Assembly (NCBI GenBank): GCA_036388855.1
Contig: DASVRA010000037.1
Location: 1 to 59,882, forward strand
Length of the DNA stretch: 59,882 nucleotides
Source of the DNA: DASVRA01 sp036388855
GTDB taxonomy: Bacteria > Pseudomonadota > Alphaproteobacteria > Caulobacterales > Caulobacteraceae
Reading direction: 5' to 3'
Made by a program: the position numbers and the translations under genes
Part shown: piece after piece, positions 9,809 to 16,440 of the stretch
Position numbering within the stretch: the first letter of the stretch is position 1
Layout of the letters: every line of letters starts with the position of its first letter
Notes under the pieces: generated by a model
The model's input: the letters and a program-made list of their open reading frames with translations, nothing else
The model's database searches: none
Told to the model about the DNA's origin: nothing

Positions 9809-10003
9809 TCAGCGGTCCAGGTCCTCCTGGACCCGCCGCGACAGGAAGTCGAACCAGGCGTTGAACACGTCGGCGCCTTTATAGCGCTCGTCGTCCACAT
9901 GCGCCGGATGGCTGAACCCGCCCTCGGACCTTGCCGAGGCGATCGTCAGTTCGGTGGCGTATTGTAAGATTTGCAGCGTCAGGTCGATGGGGCGGGTGGG
10001 CAT
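9809..10003 (-). CDS. Small conserved-looking hypothetical protein
   Basis: A 64-residue protein beginning MPTRPIDLTLQILQYATEL, with no signal peptide or membrane segment and a normal mixed, slightly acidic composition (FSHPAHVDDERYKGADVFNAW in the middle). The start at 10001-10003 has GAGG 4 bases upstream. The composition is unlike the Arg/Pro/Ala-rich shadows around it, so I think it is real. It lies 58 bp downstream of the sulfotransferase-like gene on the same strand and could be the last gene of that run. No family was recognised. Confidence 0.6.
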   Translation of the reverse strand: MPTRPIDLTLQILQYATELTIASARSEGGFSHPAHVDDERYKGADVFNAWFDFLSRRVQEDLDR

Positions 10004-10061
10004 GGGTCCTCGGCAGGTTGCTGCTGTATGGCGAGGCCCCGCCCCGCTACAGGCGCGACCC

Positions 10062-10895
10062 TTACGAAAGATCGCCCGCCGTTGCCAGAGGCGTGGGCAG
10101 GGGAGCCTTGCCGGTGATGATCGGCGCGATGTTCTTCAGGTGTGGGTAGCGCTCGCCCAGCACGCGGAAATCGGGCGCGCTCGGAACGTGCTTCAGCAGC
10201 GCCGAACTGCCCTGCTCGCCGCGCTGCAGCTTGCCAAGCACCGCGTTGCGCCTGATCCCCGCTAAGCTGACGCCGAGCTTGGTCAGCTCCTTCTCCAAGG
10301 TGTCGTAAGCGGCCTCCGGACCGTCGGCGTAGAGCTCCTCCAGCCGCAATTCGGTGAACCCGATCTTCAGTTCCTTCAGCGCGGTGCGGATCGCGCGCAG
10401 CTGCTCTATGCCAAAATCGACGACGCGCAGCGTCTTGGCCTCGTCATAGGGCTTGATGATCTGGGGGTGCTTGCCGAGGTAGTCGTCGTAGGCGTCCACC
10501 CGCGACTGTCCCCAGAAGCCGGTGGACTCGGCGATCACCAGCGAGCGCATCCGGGCGAGTTCGTCCTTGCGGTAGAGGATGACGTGCCGGAATTCCTGCA
10601 GCAGGCTGACCGAGAACAGCGCCGCATTGACCTTGCGCTGCATCAGTTCGACGCAGTGCTTGATCACCAAGGGCCGATCGAGTTCGGGCAGCAGCGAAGC
10701 GTAGAACTCCGCGGCGCTCCCCCCCCGCGCCAGGCGCTTGCTGTAGGGGCCGAAGGCACGGTCCCAGTTGAACGGCTCGGCGTAGACGCGGCCTTCCTGA
10801 TAGGCCAGTTGCAAGATCCGTTGCAGGGTGGTGCCGCCGGTGCGGCGCAGCGTCCACACGATCAGCTTGGGCTGGCTCGAGTAGTCAACGTCCAT
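10062..10895 (-). CDS. Sulfotransferase-like protein
   Basis: A 277-residue protein with a P-loop-like PAPS-binding motif near the N-terminus (KLIVWTLRRTGGTTLQRIL, residues about 9-27), matching the 5'-phosphosulfate-binding loop of sulfotransferases, where a small-x-x-x-GTT loop follows the first beta-strand. A second segment HVILYRKDELARMRSLV (about residue 104-120) resembles the 3'-phosphate-binding Arg/Ser strand-helix. It would transfer sulfate from PAPS to an unknown acceptor in the cytoplasm. It lies 41 bp downstream of another sulfotransferase on the same strand. The sequence is divergent, so the enzyme class is inferred from these motifs and the neighbourhood. Confidence 0.7.
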   Translation of the reverse strand: MDVDYSSQPKLIVWTLRRTGGTTLQRILQLAYQEGRVYAEPFNWDRAFGPYSKRLARGGSAAEFYASLLPELDRPLVIKHCVELMQRKVNAALFSVSLLQEFRHVILYRKDELARMRSLVIAESTGFWGQSRVDAYDDYLGKHPQIIKPYDEAKTLRVVDFGIEQLRAIRTALKELKIGFTELRLEELYADGPEAAYDTLEKELTKLGVSLAGIRRNAVLGKLQRGEQGSSALLKHVPSAPDFRVLGERYPHLKNIAPIITGKAPLPTPLATAGDLS

Positions 10896-10936
10896 GGAAG
10901 CAGGGACCTACACGCACGACAGCGACAGGCGGCGAC

Positions 10937-11797
10937 TCATGCGGACGCGAAACGCTCCACGTCCGCCTTCCACTTGGCCAGCAAATCGGACGGAACGTCG
11001 CGCGATAGAGCATCCAGATCGGCGCGGGCGATCTCCTTCACCTTGGCGCTGACGGCGGGCTTGAACGCCAGGCGCGCCTTCTTGGCACCCCCGGGGTTGG
11101 GGTTCTCCACCGTCCGGGCAAGCCCGGGCTGGTAATCCACCCCCATGAAGGCGCAGAACTTCTGCGCAAAGCGCTCGGGGTCGGAGGAGATATCATCGAG
11201 GAAGAAGATGCCGAGGCTCGGCCCGAACACCGAGCGCCAGCGGCCGATGAAGTCGCGCATCGACAGCACCGGGCCGTACCAGGAGAGCAGGGTCTCCATC
11301 TGCTGGTCGGCGTCCAGGTCGTTGAACTCCACGCCCTGGTTGACGCTGCGCATGGCCGTGTCGGACATGATCCGGTCAAGCGGGTTGCGCAGCAGGATGA
11401 CGATCTTCACCTGCGGGAACTCGCCCTTGACCTTCTCGATCAGCGGCTTGCGCAGTACCGAATAGAGTGGCGAGACGTCGCCCGAACGGCGGCCGTTCTG
11501 GGCAAACAGGCTGCGGTACCAGCCCAGCGGATCACGCGCGGCGAATTCCCGATCCCCCTCCGGCAGCCGGCTCAGCGCGGCATTCAGGTGCTCAGGGTTC
11601 ACCTCCTGGCCCAGCGCCCGCTTGAACAGGGCGCTGTTGAAGAAGTTGATCTCCTTGATTCGCGGCATGTCGAAGGCCGGGCTGGTCTCGCATAAGCGGT
11701 AGAGCCAAGTGGTCCCCGCCTTGCGCGCACCCACGCATAGGAAGTCGGGGTCCCGAGCGCGGGCGGCATTCACCGCCGTTGAAGCGTCAGCGGCCAC
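10937..11797 (-). CDS. Sulfotransferase (heparan-sulfotransferase-like)
   Basis: A 286-residue PAPS-dependent sulfotransferase. The 5'-phosphosulfate loop is DFLCVGARKAGTTWLYRLL-like at about residues 18-35 (GARKAGTTWLY), and the 3'-phosphate motif VILLRNPLDRIMSDT sits near residues 133-147, both canonical for carbohydrate sulfotransferases of the NDST type. The start is GTG 11795-11797 with GGAG 8 bases upstream. It is part of a same-strand run: Ala-Tyr repeat peptide, 57-residue basic protein, this gene, then a second sulfotransferase. The acceptor is unknown; bacterial homologues often modify capsule, exopolysaccharide or LPS sugars. Confidence 0.85.
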   Translation of the reverse strand: MAADASTAVNAARARDPDFLCVGARKAGTTWLYRLCETSPAFDMPRIKEINFFNSALFKRALGQEVNPEHLNAALSRLPEGDREFAARDPLGWYRSLFAQNGRRSGDVSPLYSVLRKPLIEKVKGEFPQVKIVILLRNPLDRIMSDTAMRSVNQGVEFNDLDADQQMETLLSWYGPVLSMRDFIGRWRSVFGPSLGIFFLDDISSDPERFAQKFCAFMGVDYQPGLARTVENPNPGGAKKARLAFKPAVSAKVKEIARADLDALSRDVPSDLLAKWKADVERFASA

Positions 11798-11861
11798 GCG
11801 GAATTCTCCGGATTGCCTGGGGCGACGAGGCTAGCGACCAGGCCGTTCGCCGCTGACCCGC

Positions 11862-12035
11862 TCAGGCCGCCGATCCGGCGCCGCCGGCGCCGGTCTTGGA
11901 CTGCCGGCGCGCCTGAAGCTTGGCCTTGCGCTCCTCGCGCTGCTCGGGCGTCATGGTGGCGAGGCGCTGGGCGCGCTTTTCCTTGCGCGCGGCGCGCTCT
12001 TCGGGAGTCAGGTTCTTCTTCGGCTCCTTGGCCAT
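11862..12035 (-). CDS. Small basic helical protein with TPEqReeRk repeats
   Basis: A 57-residue protein too short for usual cut-offs. It begins MAKEPKKNLTPEERAARK and contains two near-repeats, TPEERAARKEKR and TPEQREERKAKL, about 19 residues apart, with charge alternation typical of a soluble helix or coiled coil, ending in a Gly/Ala tail. The start codon (12033-12035) has GAGG about 6 bases upstream, and there is clean spacing of 64 bp to the sulfotransferase behind it. There is no signal or membrane segment. Function is unknown; its many Lys and Arg suggest nucleic-acid or partner-protein binding, which is a guess. Confidence 0.65.
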   Translation of the reverse strand: MAKEPKKNLTPEERAARKEKRAQRLATMTPEQREERKAKLQARRQSKTGAGGAGSAA

Positions 12036-12082
12036 TTCCGTTCCTCGTCTGAGTCAGCTGGCGCTCGGCCATCAGCGGCGAC

Positions 12083-12274
12083 TTATCCGTAAAGTCGAAG
12101 GGCTGTCCAGAGACGGCGCTGGCGGCTACGGCCCGCGGCGTAGGCGTAGGCGTAGGCGTAGGCGTAGGCGTAGGCGTAGGCGTAGGCGTAGGCGTAGGCG
12201 TTGACGTCAGCGGGGTCGGGTACGCGGCCGAGCACACCCGAAATCTCAACTTCGACCGCCTGAACCTGGCTCAC
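12083..12274 (-). CDS. Small protein with (Ala-Tyr)n repeat, possible modified-peptide precursor
   Basis: Predicted 63-residue product from GTG 12272-12274, preceded by GGGAGGG at a 5-base spacing. The N-terminal about 25 residues are neutral to acidic (VEVEISGVLGRVPDPADVN), then comes an uninterrupted run of about ten Ala-Tyr dipeptides encoded by the TAGGCG repeat (CGCCTA on this strand), then a basic tail with RSRQRRLW and LRLYG. The leader-plus-repeat layout resembles a precursor peptide, but no modifying enzyme of a known RiPP class is beside it; the nearest enzymes are sulfotransferases, which can act on tyrosine in some systems. It could also be a non-coding expansion. The choice of frame rests on the ribosome-binding site and on the sensible composition of the first half. 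Confidence 0.45.
   Translation of the reverse strand: MSQVQAVEVEISGVLGRVPDPADVNAYAYAYAYAYAYAYAYAYAYAAGRSRQRRLWTALRLYG
12141..12200. repeat. Hexanucleotide tandem repeat (TAGGCG)10
   Basis: Ten perfect copies of TAGGCG with no interruption, plus a partial GGCG before them. The unit is a multiple of three, so copy-number change keeps the reading frame. In the minus frame used above it gives Ala-Tyr; other frames give Thr-Pro, Arg-Leu or Gly-Val. Confidence 0.97.
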
Positions 12275-12437
12275 CGCTGCCCTCCCGCGCCCTACCAAGG
12301 GCACGGTATGCTTGACTGTACGTTGATCTCTGGTGCGCCGTGGGCGCCGCGCGTTCCGCGCACAGGCCTTCCTCCGACAGGAATTCGTGATACAGGTCCG
12401 GCCCGCCGGCGGACGATTGCTTTCGGAACATAGGTTT

Positions 12438-13514
12438 ATGCCCAACCCGTACACCCAGCTGCCGAAGGACCGGTTCTGGCGTTCGGCCGTGGCCGAACGC
12501 ACCATCTTCGGCCTTGAAAACCTGTACACGCGGAAATTCGACATCACGCGGACAGACAAAGTCGCCGCGGCAGGCAGCTGCTTTGCTCAGCACGTCACCC
12601 GAAACCTCAAACAGCGGGGCTTCAATGTGCTTGACGTCGAGCCGGCGCCGAGTTTCCTGCCCAAGCAAATGGCCAAGGAGCAGGGTTACGGGCTCTACTC
12701 GGCGCGCTACGGCAACATCTATACGGTGCGGCAGTTCCTGCAGCTGTTGAACGATGCGCGCGATGGACGTGTGCGGGAGGAAGACTTCACCCTGGTCGGG
12801 GGCAGATACATTGATCTGCTGCGGCCCAACGCATGCGGTCGCGGGTTCGACAGCCTGCCGGAGGCGGTGGAGGCGAGGTCAGAGCACCTCGAGCGGGTGC
12901 GCCAGCTATTCGGCAGCGCGGAACTGGTGGTCTTCACCCTCGGCCTGACCGAAGGCTGGGTGAACTCCTCCACCGGAACGGTCTACCCGCTGTGCCCCTA
13001 CACCGTGGCCGAAGACCTGCCGCCAGCCTACGAGTTCCACAACTTCACCTTCGGGGAAATTCTCGACGACCTGATCGCGGCGCGGACGCATCTGCAGGGC
13101 ATCTCTCCCGGGGTGCGGATGTTGCTCACCACCTCCCCCGTGCCGCTGACGGCAACAGCTTCCGACCGGCACGTGATGGTCGCCAACAGCTACTCCAAGT
13201 CGGTGCTGAGGGCGGTCTGCGGCGAGATGGAGCAGAGGTTCTCCGACGTCGATTACTTCCCCTCCTACGAAGTGATCACCGCCGCGACCTCACGCGGAGT
13301 ATTCTACGAGGCCAACATGCGCAGCGTCAGCCCCACGGGCGTGGATTTGGCGATGAAGATCTTCTTCGAACAGCACGACCGAACTCCGCGCCCCGTGGAG
13401 TCCGCCGCACCCGGTCCGGCCGCCGACCCCGACCCGCGACGCACGACGCAAGCGGAAATGGACGAGGAGGAGGTGTCCTGCGACGAGGTGCTGCTGGAGA
13501 GCTTCTCGCGATGA
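12438..13514 (+). CDS. GSCFA-domain protein
   Basis: A 358-residue protein of the GSCFA family (PF08885), an SGNH-fold-related group of unknown substrate often found in polysaccharide loci. The name-giving motif is clear in KVAAAGSCFAQHVTRNL (about residues 42-58), followed by FTLGLTEGW and a C-terminal YFPSYEVI block typical of the family. The C-terminal 40 residues are low complexity and acidic. The start at ATG 12438 gives MPNPYTQLPKDRFWR, a usual opening; upstream in-frame codons give an Arg-rich unlikely extension. Its stop overlaps the next start (ATGA at 13511-13514), so it is translationally coupled to the SGNH-like gene. It is divergent from the Ala-Tyr peptide gene. Confidence 0.85.
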   Translation: MPNPYTQLPKDRFWRSAVAERTIFGLENLYTRKFDITRTDKVAAAGSCFAQHVTRNLKQRGFNVLDVEPAPSFLPKQMAKEQGYGLYSARYGNIYTVRQFLQLLNDARDGRVREEDFTLVGGRYIDLLRPNACGRGFDSLPEAVEARSEHLERVRQLFGSAELVVFTLGLTEGWVNSSTGTVYPLCPYTVAEDLPPAYEFHNFTFGEILDDLIAARTHLQGISPGVRMLLTTSPVPLTATASDRHVMVANSYSKSVLRAVCGEMEQRFSDVDYFPSYEVITAATSRGVFYEANMRSVSPTGVDLAMKIFFEQHDRTPRPVESAAPGPAADPDPRRTTQAEMDEEEVSCDEVLLESFSR

Positions 13515-14332
13515 GGCTGTGCCTGATCGGCAATTCCCATCTGGCCGCGCTGCTCAACTCCTGGGAAGACACCGCGCCCTCCTATCCGGACGTGCAGGCG
13601 ACGTTCTTCGGCACCCGCGCGCAGTTCTTCTTCGCCTTGTCGGCGGCCGGTGACGGGCGTCTGACAATGGCCCCGCGGACGATGCTCGTCTCCACTGGCG
13701 GCCAGGGAGAGGTGCGGGTCAGCGACATCCCGCTAGGGGACTTTGACCTGGCGGTCGTCATCGGCTGTGGCTTCAGCCCCTCGGCGGTGCTGCGCACCTA
13801 TCAGGACTACCACTTCCATGGATTGCGCGCCCGGCGGCCGACGGGAGTGACGCGCGAGCAGTTCAAGTACGGCGTGCGCGACAAGATCGACCAGAGTCCG
13901 GCCTGGCACGTCATCAGCCTGATCAGAAGCCAATCGCGCCTGCCGGTCCTGCTGGCTCCCTCGCCCCTGCCCAGCGAGGAAGGCGTCGGGAAGGGCGGCA
14001 AGGCGATTCTGGACACCTACGCCGAGGCCCTGGCCAATGAGGACGCCCGCGAACTCCTGCGCGTCTATGCCGACATCTGCCGCGACCTAGCGGAGCAAGG
14101 GGTGCGGGTGGTGAACCAGCCCGAGGCCACCAAGGCCGCGCCGCTTTCCACGATGCAGATCTACTCGATCGGCTCCTCCCGGTTGCGCTCCAAGGATAGG
14201 CTGCATGCTGACGACGACGTCTTCCATATGAACGCAGCCTACGGCCAGCTCATGTGGGCCGAGATCGTGCGCGCCGCCGGCGAGGTTCTGGCCGCTGCCG
14301 CACCCGGACAGGCCCAAGCCGCCGCCGTTTGA
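13511..14332 (+). CDS. SGNH-like protein of polysaccharide-type locus
   Basis: A 273-residue protein that opens MRLCLIGNSHLAALLNSW: a beta-strand followed by a GNSH motif in the place where SGNH hydrolases have GDS, plus a late HADDDVFHMN segment in the position of the catalytic Asp-His block. This looks like a member or relative of the SGNH/WcbI-type acyl-transfer or hydrolase group, possibly handling O-acetyl groups on a glycan. The Ser in GNSH may act as nucleophile. The start overlaps the GSCFA stop by 4 bases. No signal peptide is present, so a cytoplasmic location is expected. The exact family was not confirmed. Confidence 0.65.
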   Translation: MRLCLIGNSHLAALLNSWEDTAPSYPDVQATFFGTRAQFFFALSAAGDGRLTMAPRTMLVSTGGQGEVRVSDIPLGDFDLAVVIGCGFSPSAVLRTYQDYHFHGLRARRPTGVTREQFKYGVRDKIDQSPAWHVISLIRSQSRLPVLLAPSPLPSEEGVGKGGKAILDTYAEALANEDARELLRVYADICRDLAEQGVRVVNQPEATKAAPLSTMQIYSIGSSRLRSKDRLHADDDVFHMNAAYGQLMWAEIVRAAGEVLAAAAPGQAQAAAV

Positions 14333-14379
14333 CGGTCGGGCGCCGCACGACCACCATCGGAACGTCATCCAGGACACCC

Positions 14380-15384
14380 ATGCGCCGCTGCATCATCCAT
14401 ATCGGCACCCACAAGACGGGCAGCAGTTCAATCCAACGCTCGCTGCTGGAGCACGCGCCCGCGCTGCTGCGCGCGGGAATCGAATACCGCTCTGGTCAGG
14501 ACAGTACGCAGAAGGTGCTCGCCCATCACCGCATGGCGGCCGGGCTGAAAGGTGGTCAGAAGGCGGAGCGGCTCGCAGGTCTGCGGCTCACCGACCTGGA
14601 GGGGCTGTTGAACTCTTCGCCGGCCGACACTGTGGTGCTGTCCTCCGAAGGATTCAGCCACCCCCGGGTCAAGCCCGCGCGCCTGCGTCAGATGCTCGGC
14701 TCGATCCGGGCTTGCGGCTTCAGCCCCACTGCGGTGGTGTATCTGCGGGCTCAGCCGTCGCTGGCGAACTCAAGCTATACCCAGGCGGTCAAGACCTTCG
14801 CCTTTGCCGGCACGTTCGACGAATTTCTCGAAAAGCGTATGAGCGATATCGTCTGGAATTACGAGGCACGGCTTGCGGCGTGGATCAAGGAACTGGGCCC
14901 TGATCTGGTCCCCATACCCTTTACGCCGGAGAATACCGGTCCGCGCATCGCGGAGAAAATGCTGGCCTTCGGCGGCGTGCCGCCGGAAACCCTCCGCTCG
15001 GTGGGGATGAAGCCCGCCGAGGTCGTCAACGATGCTCCAGGGCCCATGGCCGTTGCCGCCTTCCGGCTGCTGATGCGGGCGCGGCCCGAACTGTCCGGTC
15101 GGTTGCGCCAGTCGGATGCGCATCTCGCTGCCCTCCAAGAGGTCAAGAAGCGGGGGTGGGACGAGGGCCGCTTCATCGGCCTCGACTCCGCGAAGGCTGA
15201 CAGGCTGGAGGCGGTCTACGGAACCGGCAACGACGCGTTCGCCCGGCGCTTCTTCGACAGGCCCTGGCGCGTGGTTTTCGCCGCGGATTACGAGCGGGAG
15301 TGGCGCTCCAATGAGATCGACATCGACCACCTGCCCGAGCCGCTGGCCGCGGAGCTGGCCGACTTCGTTTCGCGGCACGGCTAG
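14380..15384 (+). CDS. Sulfotransferase-family protein (HIGTHKTGSSS type)
   Basis: A 334-residue protein beginning MRRCIIHIGTHKTGSSSIQ, the PAPS-binding loop pattern (HIGTHKTGSS/T) of a common bacterial sulfotransferase-like family. A later AVVYLRAQPSLANSSYTQ segment (about residues 112-128) corresponds to the Arg/Ser 3'-phosphate-binding strand. ATG 14380-14382 is taken as start because the motif normally begins within a few residues of the N-terminus. It follows the SGNH-like gene by 47 bp and precedes a paralogue by 69 bp, so the four + strand genes are probably co-transcribed. The acceptor is unknown; the context points to surface glycan or protein modification. Confidence 0.75.
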   Translation: MRRCIIHIGTHKTGSSSIQRSLLEHAPALLRAGIEYRSGQDSTQKVLAHHRMAAGLKGGQKAERLAGLRLTDLEGLLNSSPADTVVLSSEGFSHPRVKPARLRQMLGSIRACGFSPTAVVYLRAQPSLANSSYTQAVKTFAFAGTFDEFLEKRMSDIVWNYEARLAAWIKELGPDLVPIPFTPENTGPRIAEKMLAFGGVPPETLRSVGMKPAEVVNDAPGPMAVAAFRLLMRARPELSGRLRQSDAHLAALQEVKKRGWDEGRFIGLDSAKADRLEAVYGTGNDAFARRFFDRPWRVVFAADYEREWRSNEIDIDHLPEPLAAELADFVSRHG

Positions 15385-15453
15385 CTTGCCCACCGGAGTG
15401 CGCGTGTGCGAAGCCGCGCGCGTCCAGGCCAGGCGGCCCCGTGGAGACCTTCG

Positions 15454-16431
15454 TTGCTTCTGCTTCACATCGGCACCCACAAGACCGGCACCACGGCGCT
15501 GCAGCGGTTCCTGGTGGACAACCAGGGCGCGCTCGCGGGTCTGAACCACCGCTATGCAGCCGCCGGCCGGCCGGTGGGCCGCTATGCCCAGCACAACCTG
15601 GCGCGCCGCGGTGACGAGGAGGGGCATGAGGCGCCCTGGGGGCAGTTGGCCGAGGAGATGGGGGAGCGGGCGGGGGTGGTCCACCTCGTGAGTTCCGAGG
15701 CATTCTGGAACGTCAGCCCCGAAGTGGCGGCCCGGCACAGCCGCCAGCTGGGGGAGGTGAAGGTGGTGGCTTACGTCCGCCGCCAGGACAACTTCCTGGA
15801 GTCACTCTACAAACACAACATCAAGCTCGGCGCCTCGCTGAGCTTCGAGGAGTTCTTCCAGAAGCGGAAGAAGATTGGCGACTACCTGTCGGTACTGGAG
15901 AAGTGGGAGGCGCTGTTCGGGCGCGAGAACCTGGTGGTCCGGCCCTATGACACACCGTCTGGGTCGATCGACATCATCGCCGATTTCCTGACCCTGCTCG
16001 GCATCGACCCCAAGGGGGAATTCGCCCGCCCGCCGCGGTCGAACAGCTCGCCCCGGGTTGAGCTGGTCAACGTCATCCGCGCCGCCAACCGCACCGAGGA
16101 GTTGCGCCTGAACGATCGCCTGTTCGCGGAGCTGCGCCAGCGCAACCGCGCCTACGCCCGCAGTGGCGATCTGCTGAGCCTGGAGCAGCGCCAGCGGATC
16201 GTGGACCACTTCGCCGAGGCCAACGCCGAGATGGCGCGCCGCTATTTCCCGGCGGAGGTAAAGGAAGGCTTCCCTCCGCCCAAGGCCTTGAGCCTGCCGG
16301 TGTGGCCGGTGGAGAGCGAGGAGTTCTACCAGTTGCTGGTAGACACCTTCGAGGTCATGGCCAAGGCCCAGCCCAAGGGCGGCGACAAGCTCATGGCGCG
16401 TGAGCGGCGCATCCAGGCCAGCCTGGACTGA
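15454..16431 (+). CDS. Sulfotransferase-family protein (HIGTHKTGTT type)
   Basis: A paralogue of the preceding gene: residues 4-14 read HIGTHKTGTTA, the PAPS-loop signature, and VVAYVRRQDNFLESLYKH (about residues 107-124) is the 3'-phosphate strand-helix. I prefer the TTG at 15454-15456 as start (325 residues) because GGAG lies 7 bases upstream and the protein then begins LLLHIGTHK like its paralogue; a GTG at 15406 would add 16 unlikely residues. It is the last gene of the GSCFA/SGNH/sulfotransferase run and converges with the large glycosyltransferase 9 bp away. Substrate unknown. Confidence 0.75.
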   Translation: MLLLHIGTHKTGTTALQRFLVDNQGALAGLNHRYAAAGRPVGRYAQHNLARRGDEEGHEAPWGQLAEEMGERAGVVHLVSSEAFWNVSPEVAARHSRQLGEVKVVAYVRRQDNFLESLYKHNIKLGASLSFEEFFQKRKKIGDYLSVLEKWEALFGRENLVVRPYDTPSGSIDIIADFLTLLGIDPKGEFARPPRSNSSPRVELVNVIRAANRTEELRLNDRLFAELRQRNRAYARSGDLLSLEQRQRIVDHFAEANAEMARRYFPAEVKEGFPPPKALSLPVWPVESEEFYQLLVDTFEVMAKAQPKGGDKLMARERRIQASLD

Positions 16432-16440
16432 GGGCGGGAC

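Noticed and set aside
9432..9900. Overlapping frames of 105-119 codons on both strands in 9432-9900
   Set aside because: Arg/Pro/Ser-rich compositions, no start signals, mutual overlap with the M3 gene start; the region is probably intergenic.
12141..12200. CRISPR-like array at the hexamer repeat
   Set aside because: Units are 6 bp without spacers; it is a simple tandem repeat.
11770..12249. Minus-strand frame giving a Thr-Pro repeat from the hexamer
   Set aside because: No ribosome-binding site or sensible flanks, and it runs through the real 57-residue gene in another frame. The Ala-Tyr frame is better supported.
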